DNA of 64,000 nt from Armatimonadota bacterium (GTDB taxonomy: Bacteria; Armatimonadota; Zipacnadia; JAUWAU01). The translations under genes were made by a program, and so were the position numbers. A model generated the notes under the pieces. That model did not search any database. It saw only the letters and a program-made list of their open reading frames with translations, and was not told the DNA's origin. The stretch lies in the NCBI GenBank assembly GCA_030601885.1, contig JAUWAU010000002.1:265066-329065 (forward strand). Reading direction: 5' to 3'. Below, piece after piece: positions 17,881 to 26,307 of this stretch. The stretch's first letter is position 1; the number at the start of each line of letters is the position of its first letter.

Positions 17881-18459
17881 ATCAAGACCAAGTTTGGCGT
17901 CATGGGATCTGCCGGCGGCGACATGGACGAGGACATCTGCGCGCGGGCCCGCGCGCTCGGCGAGCACATCGCGAAGCACGACTGTATCATGATCACCGGC
18001 GCCTGTCCGGGCCTGCCGCACGAGGCCGTCAAGGGGGCCCGGGCCAACGGCGGACTCATCGTGGGGATATCCCCAGCTCTCAGCCTGGAGGAGCATATCA
18101 ATCGCTACCACTCACCCTACGAAGAATACGACCTGCTCATATTCACCGGCGACGGTTTGATGGGGCGGGAGGTGGAGGCGATCCGGAGTTGCGACATCGT
18201 CGCTATCGTGGGAGGGCGCTCAGGCACGCTCGGCGAGTTCGCCATCGCGTACGACGAAGGCAAGCTCATCGCCGTGCTTCGCCAGACCAATGGCATCGCT
18301 GATCACATAGAGGACATCGTCACCATGATAAACAAGGACACGAGCGCGGAGCTAATCTACGATCACGACCCGGAGCGGCTGGTGGAGCGGGCCGTGGAGG
18401 CGCACGACGCGCGAGTGAAATTGGGCGTGGCCTACAAGTTCCCTGTGCTCGACGGCTGA
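17881..18459 (+). CDS. LOG-like / TIGR00725-type Rossmann nucleotide-binding protein with apparent ATC start
   Basis: 192 residues if started at ATC 17881. FGVMGSAGGDMDEDI is the first beta strand and loop, MITGACPGLPHEAVKGA the second, and VAIVGGRSGTLGEFAIAYDEGK matches the PGGxGTxxE motif of LOG/lysine-decarboxylase-like proteins (here GGRSGTLGE). The first ATG (17902) falls inside the first conserved loop and lies 29 nt from the Shine-Dalgarno. GGAAGG at 17867-17872 is spaced 8 nt from ATC 17881, which restores a normal N-terminus (KTKFGVMG). An ATA at 17875 is too close. Many such proteins are nucleotide 5'-monophosphate hydrolases or are uncharacterised. Confidence 0.75.
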   Translation: MKTKFGVMGSAGGDMDEDICARARALGEHIAKHDCIMITGACPGLPHEAVKGARANGGLIVGISPALSLEEHINRYHSPYEEYDLLIFTGDGLMGREVEAIRSCDIVAIVGGRSGTLGEFAIAYDEGKLIAVLRQTNGIADHIEDIVTMINKDTSAELIYDHDPERLVERAVEAHDARVKLGVAYKFPVLDG

Positions 18460-18464
18460 GCGTT

Positions 18465-18568
18465 AACGGCAGGGCAAAGGGTCAAGGGTAAAGGGAAAAG
18501 ACCGCAAGACCGGCCCCGCACGACTTTGCCTTTTTACCCCTTTTCCCTTATCCCTTTGCCCTGCCGTT
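18465..18568. repeat. Heptad palindrome, type A copy 1
   Basis: The left arm is AACGGC followed by AGGGCAA, AGGGTCA, AGGGTAA and AGGGAAA (7-bp steps from 18471). The right arm is TTACCCC, TTTTCCC, TTATCCC, TTTGCCC and TGCCGTT (18534-18568). The terminal 17 bp of the two arms are perfectly complementary. It fills the gap between the LOG-like and DUF4432 genes. The right arm ends 16 nt before ATG 18585, immediately followed by the ribosome binding site. Confidence 0.85.
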
Positions 18569-18584
18569 GTAGGGGGGGTTCCCG

Positions 18585-19670
18585 ATGCCAAAGCTTTTCG
18601 GGCGATCGTACACGAAGGCGGAACTGCTCGAGCGTGTGGGTGACATCAGCCAAATAGGCGGCGTGCAGCGAGTGCGCCTGCAGGAGGGGACGGAAGACGG
18701 CGTCAACGCCATCGAGTTCCGCACCGGCAGCGGGCTTTGCTTCACGGTGCTGGCCGGCCGCGGGATGGACATCTCCAGCGCCGAGTACTGCGGAAAATCG
18801 TTGTGCTGGCGCTCGGGGACGGGCGCTGCGGCGGCGGCGTTCTTTGAGCCGGAAGGGCTCGGGTGGCTGCGCACCTTCTACGGCGGCCTCCTCGTCACGT
18901 GCGGCCTCACCTACTGCGGCTCGCCCTGCCAGGACGGCGACGAGGAGCTGGGCCTGCACGGCCGCGTGTCGCACATCCCCGCGCGCAGCGTGTACGCCGA
19001 CGGCGAATGGGACGGCGACGAGTACCGCATATGGGCGCAGGGAAAGATGCGCGAGGCCTCCGTGTTCGGCCCGAATGTGCTTCTGACCCGAAAGATCTCG
19101 GCGAAGCTCGGGGAAAGCAAGATCTGGGTCGAGGACGTTGTGGAGAACCAGGCGCACGAACCGCAGGAGCACATGCTGCTGTACCACTGTAACCTCGGCT
19201 TTCCCCTCCTCGACGCTGGCGCCGAGCTCTTGGTCCCTTCCGCGGAAGTGACGCCGCGCACCGACTTCGCCGGGGAGACCCTCGCCGAGCATAGCCGGTT
19301 CGCAGCGCCAACGGCGGACATGCAAGAGCGCGTCTACTACCACGACCTGGCCGCCGACGCTGATGGCATGACATGCGTGGCGCTGGTGAATCGCGACCGC
19401 CCCGGTTCTCACCCCCTTGGACTCTACCTGAGGTTCCGGAAGAACGAGTTCACGCAGTTCGCGCAGTGGAAGATGCCCGGCCAGGGAACGTACGTGATGG
19501 GGCTGGAGCCATCCAACTGCCGGGTGGAGGGCCGGCCCACGGAGCGGGAGGAGGGCAGGCTGCGAGTGCTGGCGCCGGGCGAGCGGCAGGAGTATCACCT
19601 GGAGATCGGCGTGCTCGCATCCGGCGGCGAGATCGACGAGATAGAGCAAGCGATCCGGGCGCTGAAGTGA
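18585..19670 (+). CDS. DUF4432 family protein (aldose-1-epimerase-like)
   Basis: 361 residues. The galactose-mutarotase-like beta-sandwich family DUF4432 is indicated by GSGLCFTVLAGRGMDISSAEYCG, FYGGLLVTCGLTYCG, ELGLHGRVSHIPARSV and HCNLGFPLLDAGAELL. Members sit in sugar-utilisation clusters and are thought to epimerise or bind hexoses; some are annotated as ulvan or rhamnose related. Several Cys and His residues cluster around residues 105-130. The gap before it is occupied by a heptad palindrome and AGGGGGGG acts as the Shine-Dalgarno. The GH43-like gene follows in the same direction. Confidence 0.85.
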   Translation: MPKLFGRSYTKAELLERVGDISQIGGVQRVRLQEGTEDGVNAIEFRTGSGLCFTVLAGRGMDISSAEYCGKSLCWRSGTGAAAAAFFEPEGLGWLRTFYGGLLVTCGLTYCGSPCQDGDEELGLHGRVSHIPARSVYADGEWDGDEYRIWAQGKMREASVFGPNVLLTRKISAKLGESKIWVEDVVENQAHEPQEHMLLYHCNLGFPLLDAGAELLVPSAEVTPRTDFAGETLAEHSRFAAPTADMQERVYYHDLAADADGMTCVALVNRDRPGSHPLGLYLRFRKNEFTQFAQWKMPGQGTYVMGLEPSNCRVEGRPTEREEGRLRVLAPGERQEYHLEIGVLASGGEIDEIEQAIRALK

Positions 19671-19775
19671 ACGACAAGGAGAATGGAGAAAGGCAAAAGG
19701 AGAAGACGGCAAAACGGCGCGCGCACGTGCGTTCGTCGTCTTCTCCTTTCTCCTTCTCCCTTTACCCTTGCCGTT
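19670..19775. repeat. Heptad palindrome, type A copy 2
   Basis: The left arm is AACGAC then AGGAGAA, TGGAGAA, AGGCAAA and AGGAGAA in strict 7-bp steps (19677-19704). The right arm is TTCTCCT, TTCTCCT, TCTCCCT, TTACCCT and TGCCGTT (19741-19775). GAGGAG, the ribosome binding site of the next gene, follows at once (19776-19781). The left arm begins in the stop codon of the DUF4432 gene. Confidence 0.85.
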
Positions 19776-19790
19776 GAGGAGTGCTGCCAC

Positions 19791-20786
19791 ATGTCCCCGT
19801 CGTCATCGGCTTCCGCCGCCCACAAGCGCTGGTTTGGGGTTGCACCTCTGTTCGATCCTCGGACCGGCACAACCGTGCTCAAGCCTCCCGGCGACGGCCC
19901 GGGCTATTGGGCGGGAGCCCCCAGCGCGCTCTACGATGACGATACTGAGAACTTCTATCTGTACTACCGACTGCGCGTGCCGCGGGCGTTGGGGCGCGGC
20001 ACCGAATGCCGCGTGGCCCGCAGCCATGACGGCGCCACGTTTACCGACATCTGGAAGGCCAAGAAGGAAGACTTCGACTCTCCGAGCGTCGAGAAGGCCT
20101 GTCTGATGAAGACGCCCGAGAGCAAGTGGCGCCTCTACCTGAGCTATGTGGATGGCGCCGATGGCAAGTGGCGGGTGGACATGCTGGAAGCGGCCGAGCC
20201 GGGCACCTTCGATCCCGCAGCGCGCCAGAAGATCCTCACGGCTGACGACGTGGGCGTCGAAGGCGTCAAGGACCCCGTCGTCCTGCTCATCGGCCATACG
20301 TATTACATGCTGCTCAGTTATGCGCCGCGCCCGGAGGCCGTCTCGGACGACCAGAAAGCTCAAATGCACCAGACAGCCGACGTGTACAACACCGGGATCA
20401 CAAAATCATGCAGCGCTCTGGCCACGAGCACTGACGGCGTGCACTTCGAGTGGCATGGCGAGGTGTTCGGGCCCGGGGACTCGTGGGACGCGTATTGCGG
20501 CCGTCTCGGCGGAATCGTCTATGTCCCGCCCATCTTCACCGTCTTCTATGACGGCAGCACCAGCGTGGAGGAGAACTACGAGGAGAAGACGGGGCTGGCC
20601 ATGAGCTTTGACCTCCGGCACTACGAGCGCATCAGCACCACGGCGCCCGTCCTCACCTCCCCCCACGCATCCAACTCGCTGCGCTACATAGACGCCGTGC
20701 AGCTCGCCGAGGAGATCTACTACTACTACGAGTACGCTCGCTCCGACGGATCGCACGAGCTGCGCCTGAGCCGCGCGCGCCTCTGA
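19791..20786 (+). CDS. GH43/GH32-like five-bladed propeller glycosidase-like protein
   Basis: 331 residues. YWAGAPSALYDDDTENFYLYYRLR, ARSHDGATFTDIW, GVKDPVVLLIGHTYYMLLSY and LATSTDGVHFEWHGEVF are repeating blade elements of the GH43/62/32/68 superfamily. The DPVV region and nearby acids could supply the catalytic Asp residues, but the three-acid set cannot be assigned with certainty. There is no signal peptide, so it acts on imported oligosaccharides or glycosides. ATG 19791 was chosen because GAGGAG lies 10 nt upstream; the frame upstream to 19683 runs through the palindrome and is not coding. Confidence 0.75.
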   Translation: MSPSSSASAAHKRWFGVAPLFDPRTGTTVLKPPGDGPGYWAGAPSALYDDDTENFYLYYRLRVPRALGRGTECRVARSHDGATFTDIWKAKKEDFDSPSVEKACLMKTPESKWRLYLSYVDGADGKWRVDMLEAAEPGTFDPAARQKILTADDVGVEGVKDPVVLLIGHTYYMLLSYAPRPEAVSDDQKAQMHQTADVYNTGITKSCSALATSTDGVHFEWHGEVFGPGDSWDAYCGRLGGIVYVPPIFTVFYDGSTSVEENYEEKTGLAMSFDLRHYERISTTAPVLTSPHASNSLRYIDAVQLAEEIYYYYEYARSDGSHELRLSRARL

Positions 20787-20863
20787 GGGACGCTCACAAG
20801 TATCGTCCACTCGGCTCGCGAGTGCGTCTCGACGGCGTCGCCCAAAGCAGGAGGTGGCTCGAC

Positions 20864-23800
20864 GTGCGAGCACGCGGCACATCGCATCCGGCTGGTCGTG
20901 TTGTGGCAGCTCTATCGGCGCTTGCTCTGTGTGCCGCCGCGTCGGCGCAGCCGCGGCTGCGCATTGACCTCAACGGCGAATGGCAGTACCAGAGGGTGCC
21001 GGAGCTGACGTTCCCCCCTCCCCAGGGCAACTGGCAGCCCATTGCCGTCCCGGGCCTCGTCAACGGATGGAACTACGAGCGGGCCTGGTTTCGGCGCACC
21101 GTCGCGCTGCCCGACAGCGCTGCTGGGCAGAGCATCAAGCTCCATTTCGGCGGCGTGAGGTTTAACAGCGTCGTCTACGTGAACGGCCAGAGGGCCGGGG
21201 GGCACTTCGGCGGTTATGACCCATTCGATGTAGACGTGACAGACTTCGCGCGACCCGGCGCTGAGAACGAGATACTCGTCGGCGTGCACGATTGGACGGG
21301 CGTATTCAGCGAGCGCGTAGACCTCGAAGGCCAGCGTCGGCCGGGGCAGCGCCTGCGTTCGATCCCCAGAGACGTCATCCTCGCGCCCATCGGCGGCAGA
21401 CACGAGCTCTACGGCATCTGGGACGATGTATCCCTGCATGTGGCGCCCCTGGTGCACATCAGCGACGTCTTCGTGCAGCCATCCGTTCGCCGGGGCCGAC
21501 TCACAGCGCAGATCAGCGTCACCAATCGGAGCACCAGAGCGCAGATCGTGACACTTCGCACCGAGGCGCTCGACGGCAAGCGGCCGGCGCTGGCCCTTCC
21601 GGAACAGCTCGTCGCCCTGACCGCTGGAGCGACGAAAACCGTCACTGTGCAGCAAGCGTGGCGGAATCCGAAGCTCTGGACGCCCGACCGGCCACATCTG
21701 TATGTCCTGCGTGCGAGCCTGATCTCCACCGGGCGGCAGCTTGACTCAACGGACACGCGCTTTGGCTTCCGGGAGCTGTGGGCTGAAGGGCCGGACTTCT
21801 ACCTCAACGGCACCAAGATCGTCCTGCGCGCCACCTCGTGGTGGCCCCCCAACACGCCCCAGACCCGCGAGCAGATCGAGCAGACGATGCGGGCCATCAA
21901 GGCCGGCAACAGCATCTGCTTCCGCACGCACACCCAGCCGTGGCGGCGCATCTGGTACGAGGTGGCCGACGAGCTCGGGCTGATGATGATACCGGAGGGA
22001 GCCGTCTGGAACGACGATTACGCCTATCGGATCGACGATCAGGCATTCTGGGACAACTACGCCGTTCACCTCCGAAGCATGGTTGCAGAGTTGAAGAATC
22101 ACCCGTCCATCGTCATCTGGAGCCTCGAGAACGAGATGTACGGTGGTCGGCTCAACGATGCCTCGCCGGCAAAGGCACAGCTTGTGAACCTCGGCCGCCT
22201 CATGAAGCAATACGATCCGACGCGCCTCATCACGTACGAGTCCGACATCGACCCCGGCGGCGTCGCCCACGTCATCGGCCTCCACTACCCCCACGAATAC
22301 CCACACTTCACCCTCTATCCGAACACCTGCTACTGGCTGGACGAGGAGATCCCGATGACGCACGGGTTCACCGACGGGACAAGGCGGTGGAAATGGCAGC
22401 GCGACAAGCCGCTGTACATCGGCGAGTTCCTCTGGGTGCCCTCGCGCGACCCCTCGTGGCACACCGTCTTCTTCGGCGAGGAGGCCTACAACGACTACCG
22501 GGACTACCGCAACCGCGGGAAGGCGATGTCGTGGCGCATGCAGATCGAGGCCTACCGCTGGCACGGCGTTGGTGGCATATCGCCGTGGACCGAGGGCGAG
22601 GGCGGGCCGCTGGACGACGCCAATCACCTCTACGTGGCGCAGCGCGAGGCCTTCGAGCCCATCGCTGCCTACGTGAAGGAGTATGACTCCCGTTTCTACG
22701 CCGGCACCCACGTCGAGCGCACGCTGCACATATACAACGACGTGCTCCAAGGGTCCGACCTGGATCTCCGATGGGCCTTGAAACGTGCCGGAAAAACGAT
22801 AGACGATGGCAAGCTGCAGCTCAGTCTCGGCCCCGCCGAGCGCGCCGAGCGCACCATCGGGTTTGGTACGCCGTCGGTGCGAGAGCGTACCGCATGCGTC
22901 TTGGCCATTTCGCTCAGCCGAGGCGACAAGACGGTCTTCAGGGCTGAGAAGAGCTACGATGTTTTTCCCGCCCCCAGCGTGCGCGGCCCGGCGGGCGTTG
23001 CGTTGGGCATCTATGATCCGCCCGGCCGTACGCGGCGGCAGCTCAGCGCGCTGGGCATGGCACAAATGCGCCGGATCGAAGCGCTCGACGCGATCCCGGA
23101 CGATCTGGACGTGCTCATCGTTGGCGCGGAGACCCTCAAGGCTGAACGGCGGGACGGCCTGGCGGTCGTTGGCCGACGAGACACGGCCGGGGCTGCGCTC
23201 GCCAAGTTCGTCGAGCGCGGCGGACGGCTTTTCGTGCTGCGCCAGGAGCAGTATCCCGGCCATCTCTTCGGCGCCGTGCTCAGCGAGCATTCGTCCACGA
23301 TGGCCTTCCTGCAGATGCCCGATCACCCCATCCTCGCCGGCCTACAGCCCGACGACCTGAAATGGTGGCGGGGCGATCACATGGTGTCTGTGCGGGAGAT
23401 CGTCCGCCCCTGGCGCGGCGCCTGCCGCCCCGTCGCGGTATCCGGGAGCGCCGCCGGGCTCAACTTCTGTCCGCTCCTGGAGCTTCCGCGGGGGCGGGGC
23501 ACGGCCGTACTAAGCCAACTGAAGCTCGCCGAGAAGCTTGCCGACGAGCCAATCGCAGCGCAGATCATCCGGAACGTCCTAAGCTACCTGGCCGCCTTCG
23601 AGCCTGACACCGGCACCGTGGCAGTTGCCTCCGACGGGCAGCCGCTGAAACGCCATCTGCGCTCCATTGGCCTCGACTTCGACGATATCACAGGTGAACT
23701 TGAGACGACGTCGCTGAGCTCCTACCGGGTCCTCATCGCCAGTGGCGGGGGAGCCGCCGAGGTTGCGCGCGCGTCAGGCCAGGTGACAGCATTCGTCGAA

Positions 23801-25015
23801 GCGGGAGGCCATGTGCTCCTCCATCGCCTGACACCGGAGCAACTCGACGGGCTCCGCAGCCTCGTAGGCACTGACGTGTCCCTGCAGCGCACCTCCGCGC
23901 CCCTGTCCCTCGGACGTCGCGATCCCATCACAGCGAGCGTCACCAAGGAGGACGTGTACTGGCTCGGCCAGCACGTTGGCGTCGGGCACGCGACGACGCC
24001 GCGGTCGGCAGAGATGATTGACTTCATGTTTGGCAGGAGCCTCGCAGGAAAGCGCCTGAAGACCTACGAGGCCGAGAGCATGGAGATTCAGGGGAATATC
24101 GTGCATCCCGTCGAGGGCGGCATCGGGATGTTCACCGTCGGCTCTGTCTCGGCCCAGATTGACTTCCGGGCCGGTGGCACATACGTCTTCGGCCTCAGCA
24201 TTGGTGGGAGCCCGGGACTGGGCGTCTGGCCGGATGCTGAACTGCGAATCGGCCGCCGCCTCATCGGACGGGTCACGGCGCCGCAGGCCGACTACCAGGT
24301 GGTCACGCTGTTTGGGGAGGCACCCAGCGGCAAGCACGTTGTGACGGTGAGCTTCCCCAACGATGGCGGCGGGCCCGGCGACGACCGGAACCTTTTCTTC
24401 GACAAGCTGCTTATCGCCAGGGACGAGCCCTCGCGCGACGGCCCCACCTTTCTGACGACGCCTCCGGCGCTCGCCAAGCTCTCGCGCGGCAAGGGTGCCA
24501 TCATCATCGACCAGATCAAATGGGACACGGAGCGACGCAACGCCAGGAAGGCGGCTCGCTACATCTGCGGCCTGTTAACGGAGCTGGGGGCCCGATTCCA
24601 CGGTGCGGCGGCGGTGTACATCGAGGCGGAGTCCATGGAGCCGGAGCCTGACATGCCGCACTTCCGGCGCGATGCCACGTTCGCCAGGCTCGGCACCAAC
24701 GGATACATCGAGACCGCATTCGACTGCGCCTCCGCGGGCACGTACGTCTTCAACCTCGTCGCCGGGGGCACACCGGCCCACGGCGAGTATCCCATCGTTG
24801 AGGTGCACATTGATGGGGCGGCGGTCGGCAGCGTTGAGCTGGAGAGCGATGCTGCCAGCAGCTATCCGCTCGAGGTCCAACTGAGCGAGGGCCGCCACCA
24901 ACTGCGGCTCGTCTTCACCAACGACCTCCACGATCCGCCCGAGGACCGGAACCTGTATATCGACCGGGTGGAGGTGGCTCAGTTCCTGGATCAGGGCGCA
25001 CGATCCAGGAATTGA
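20864..25015 (+). CDS. Secreted multidomain glycoside hydrolase family 2 protein with two C-terminal carbohydrate-binding modules
   Basis: 1383 residues. A signal peptide (VVAALSALALCAAASA) is followed by the GH2 sugar-binding jelly roll (about 30-190; GYDPFDVDVTDF), an Ig-like domain (about 200-310) and a TIM barrel. The barrel holds the acid/base SLENEMYG (E424) and the nucleophile YIGEFLW (E521). A Rossmann, glutaminase-like domain (about 690-1010) follows. Two repeats then begin with YEAESMEIQGN and YIEAESMEPEPD and end with DDRNLFFDKLLIA and EDRNLYIDRVEVA, resembling CBM60/xylan-binding modules. GTG 20864 was chosen because AGGAGG lies 9 nt upstream and it begins the signal peptide. Substrate unknown; exported. 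Confidence 0.88.
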   Translation: MRARGTSHPAGRVVAALSALALCAAASAQPRLRIDLNGEWQYQRVPELTFPPPQGNWQPIAVPGLVNGWNYERAWFRRTVALPDSAAGQSIKLHFGGVRFNSVVYVNGQRAGGHFGGYDPFDVDVTDFARPGAENEILVGVHDWTGVFSERVDLEGQRRPGQRLRSIPRDVILAPIGGRHELYGIWDDVSLHVAPLVHISDVFVQPSVRRGRLTAQISVTNRSTRAQIVTLRTEALDGKRPALALPEQLVALTAGATKTVTVQQAWRNPKLWTPDRPHLYVLRASLISTGRQLDSTDTRFGFRELWAEGPDFYLNGTKIVLRATSWWPPNTPQTREQIEQTMRAIKAGNSICFRTHTQPWRRIWYEVADELGLMMIPEGAVWNDDYAYRIDDQAFWDNYAVHLRSMVAELKNHPSIVIWSLENEMYGGRLNDASPAKAQLVNLGRLMKQYDPTRLITYESDIDPGGVAHVIGLHYPHEYPHFTLYPNTCYWLDEEIPMTHGFTDGTRRWKWQRDKPLYIGEFLWVPSRDPSWHTVFFGEEAYNDYRDYRNRGKAMSWRMQIEAYRWHGVGGISPWTEGEGGPLDDANHLYVAQREAFEPIAAYVKEYDSRFYAGTHVERTLHIYNDVLQGSDLDLRWALKRAGKTIDDGKLQLSLGPAERAERTIGFGTPSVRERTACVLAISLSRGDKTVFRAEKSYDVFPAPSVRGPAGVALGIYDPPGRTRRQLSALGMAQMRRIEALDAIPDDLDVLIVGAETLKAERRDGLAVVGRRDTAGAALAKFVERGGRLFVLRQEQYPGHLFGAVLSEHSSTMAFLQMPDHPILAGLQPDDLKWWRGDHMVSVREIVRPWRGACRPVAVSGSAAGLNFCPLLELPRGRGTAVLSQLKLAEKLADEPIAAQIIRNVLSYLAAFEPDTGTVAVASDGQPLKRHLRSIGLDFDDITGELETTSLSSYRVLIASGGGAAEVARASGQVTAFVEAGGHVLLHRLTPEQLDGLRSLVGTDVSLQRTSAPLSLGRRDPITASVTKEDVYWLGQHVGVGHATTPRSAEMIDFMFGRSLAGKRLKTYEAESMEIQGNIVHPVEGGIGMFTVGSVSAQIDFRAGGTYVFGLSIGGSPGLGVWPDAELRIGRRLIGRVTAPQADYQVVTLFGEAPSGKHVVTVSFPNDGGGPGDDRNLFFDKLLIARDEPSRDGPTFLTTPPALAKLSRGKGAIIIDQIKWDTERRNARKAARYICGLLTELGARFHGAAAVYIEAESMEPEPDMPHFRRDATFARLGTNGYIETAFDCASAGTYVFNLVAGGTPAHGEYPIVEVHIDGAAVGSVELESDAASSYPLEVQLSEGRHQLRLVFTNDLHDPPEDRNLYIDRVEVAQFLDQGARSRN

Positions 25016-25039
25016 GGCTGGCAGGTTAAGCCACACCGC

Positions 25040-26191
25040 CTACAGCCTGCTCCGATACAACTCCTCGATCTGCTCCAGCGTCATGGGCCTGTGATAGCGG
25101 TCGTCGAGGCGCGTCTGATTGATTGCGGCGGCGAGGCGGGCGCAGTCCTCGGGCTTGGCGCCCACATCGCTGAGCCGACACTCCATCTCGATATCCCGCA
25201 GCCAGCGCTCCGTGGCTGGGACGCAGGCATCGGGAGCGACGCCGGGGCCGGGCTCCCCCAGAATCTCCGCCAACTCCGCGCAGCGCTCGGGAAAGGCCTC
25301 GCAGAGCTGCTCCAGGACCGCCGGTATCATAATGGCCAGCGTCACGCCGTGCGCTGTGTCGAACAGCGCCGAGATGGGCAGTCCGAAGATATGCAGGCCC
25401 GCCTCCCCGAGCGGAGCCAGCACGCACATCGCCCCCTGCGTCGCTGCCCACGAGAGCCGCGCGCGGGCCTCGATATCGTCGGGCTTCGCGAGTGCTTTCG
25501 ACAGGAACTGGTACACCGTGCGCATGGTGTCCGCCGCGAGCGTGTGGATGAACGGGTGCAGCTCGGGCGAGAAGAAGCGCTCGAAGGCGTGCGTGAAGGC
25601 GTCAAAGCCGGTGGCGGCCGTGATGTGGCGCGGCAGGGATAGCGTAAGCTCGGGGTCGATGATGGCCACTCGGGGAGCCATCTGCCGGCAGCGCAGCGGG
25701 CCCTTCTGCCCCGTGTCGGGGTTGCTCAGGACGGCGATGTGATTGACCTCGGCGCCCGTCCCCGCCGTCGTGGGGATCGCGACAAGCGGCAGCGGCTGCT
25801 GGGTCACCTCCCGCATCTCGCCGCGAAACTCGATGGTGTACTCCCACACCGGGCCCTCGTTGACTGCCGCCAGGGAGATGCCTTTGGCGCCATCCATGGC
25901 GCTGCCGCCGCCGATCCCGACGATCACCTCCACACCATTCGTCCGGGCTTCGGCAGCCGCCGCATCGATGGTCGGGGCGCGGGGGTTCGGCTCAACCTCG
26001 CAGCAGCCGGTCACTTCGCACCCCGCATCGGTCAGGAGCTCCGTGACGCGGTCCGCGTGCGGCATCTCGGGCGTGGTGACGATCAGGGCTCGCCGGCCCA
26101 GGCCCCGCACTAGCTCACCAACGCGCTGCAGTTCTCCCACGCCGAAGATGATGTGGGTGGGGAGTTCGTACTCCATGCTTACCACGGACAT
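25040..26191 (-). CDS. Iron-containing alcohol dehydrogenase
   Basis: 383 residues of the Fe-ADH family (type III). IIFGVGELQRVGEL is the N-terminal glycine-rich region and IVGIGGGSAMDGAKG binds NAD(P). TTAGTGAEVNHIAVL is the conserved TxGTGSE motif. GFDAFTHAFERFFSP and FDTAHGVTLAIMIPAVL carry the metal-binding His/Asp residues. It oxidises or reduces a short alcohol or lactaldehyde-like substrate in the cytoplasm. ATG 26191 has AGGAGG 11 nt upstream; the longer frame to 26251 is leader. The leader itself is formed by a type A heptad palindrome. Confidence 0.92.
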   Translation of the reverse strand: MSVVSMEYELPTHIIFGVGELQRVGELVRGLGRRALIVTTPEMPHADRVTELLTDAGCEVTGCCEVEPNPRAPTIDAAAAEARTNGVEVIVGIGGGSAMDGAKGISLAAVNEGPVWEYTIEFRGEMREVTQQPLPLVAIPTTAGTGAEVNHIAVLSNPDTGQKGPLRCRQMAPRVAIIDPELTLSLPRHITAATGFDAFTHAFERFFSPELHPFIHTLAADTMRTVYQFLSKALAKPDDIEARARLSWAATQGAMCVLAPLGEAGLHIFGLPISALFDTAHGVTLAIMIPAVLEQLCEAFPERCAELAEILGEPGPGVAPDACVPATERWLRDIEMECRLSDVGAKPEDCARLAAAINQTRLDDRYHRPMTLEQIEELYRSRL

Positions 26192-26209
26192 TCGTTTGCT
26201 GACCTCCTG

Positions 26210-26307
26210 AACGGCGGGGATAAGGGGAAAGGGGACGGGAGAAGCCGACAACGGCGCCGGCGTACACGGGTTCAGTCGTTTTCGCCCTTTCCCTTTGCGT
26301 CGCCGCT
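26210..26307. repeat. Heptad palindrome, type A copy 3 (minus orientation)
   Basis: Plus-strand left arm AACGGC then purine heptads (CGGGGAT, AAGGGGA, AAGGGGA, CGGGAGA); right arm TCGCCCT, TTCCCTT, TGCGTCG, CCGCT. Read on the minus strand, the direction of the flanking genes, the last heptad is CGCCGTT and is followed directly by AGGAGG and ATG 26191. The other end overlaps the stop codon of the upstream gene (26306-26308). Confidence 0.75.

Noticed and set aside
21746..23326. A 526-codon minus-strand frame inside the GH2 gene
   Set aside because: It is a GC-driven shadow; the plus strand encodes the GH2 catalytic motifs in this stretch.
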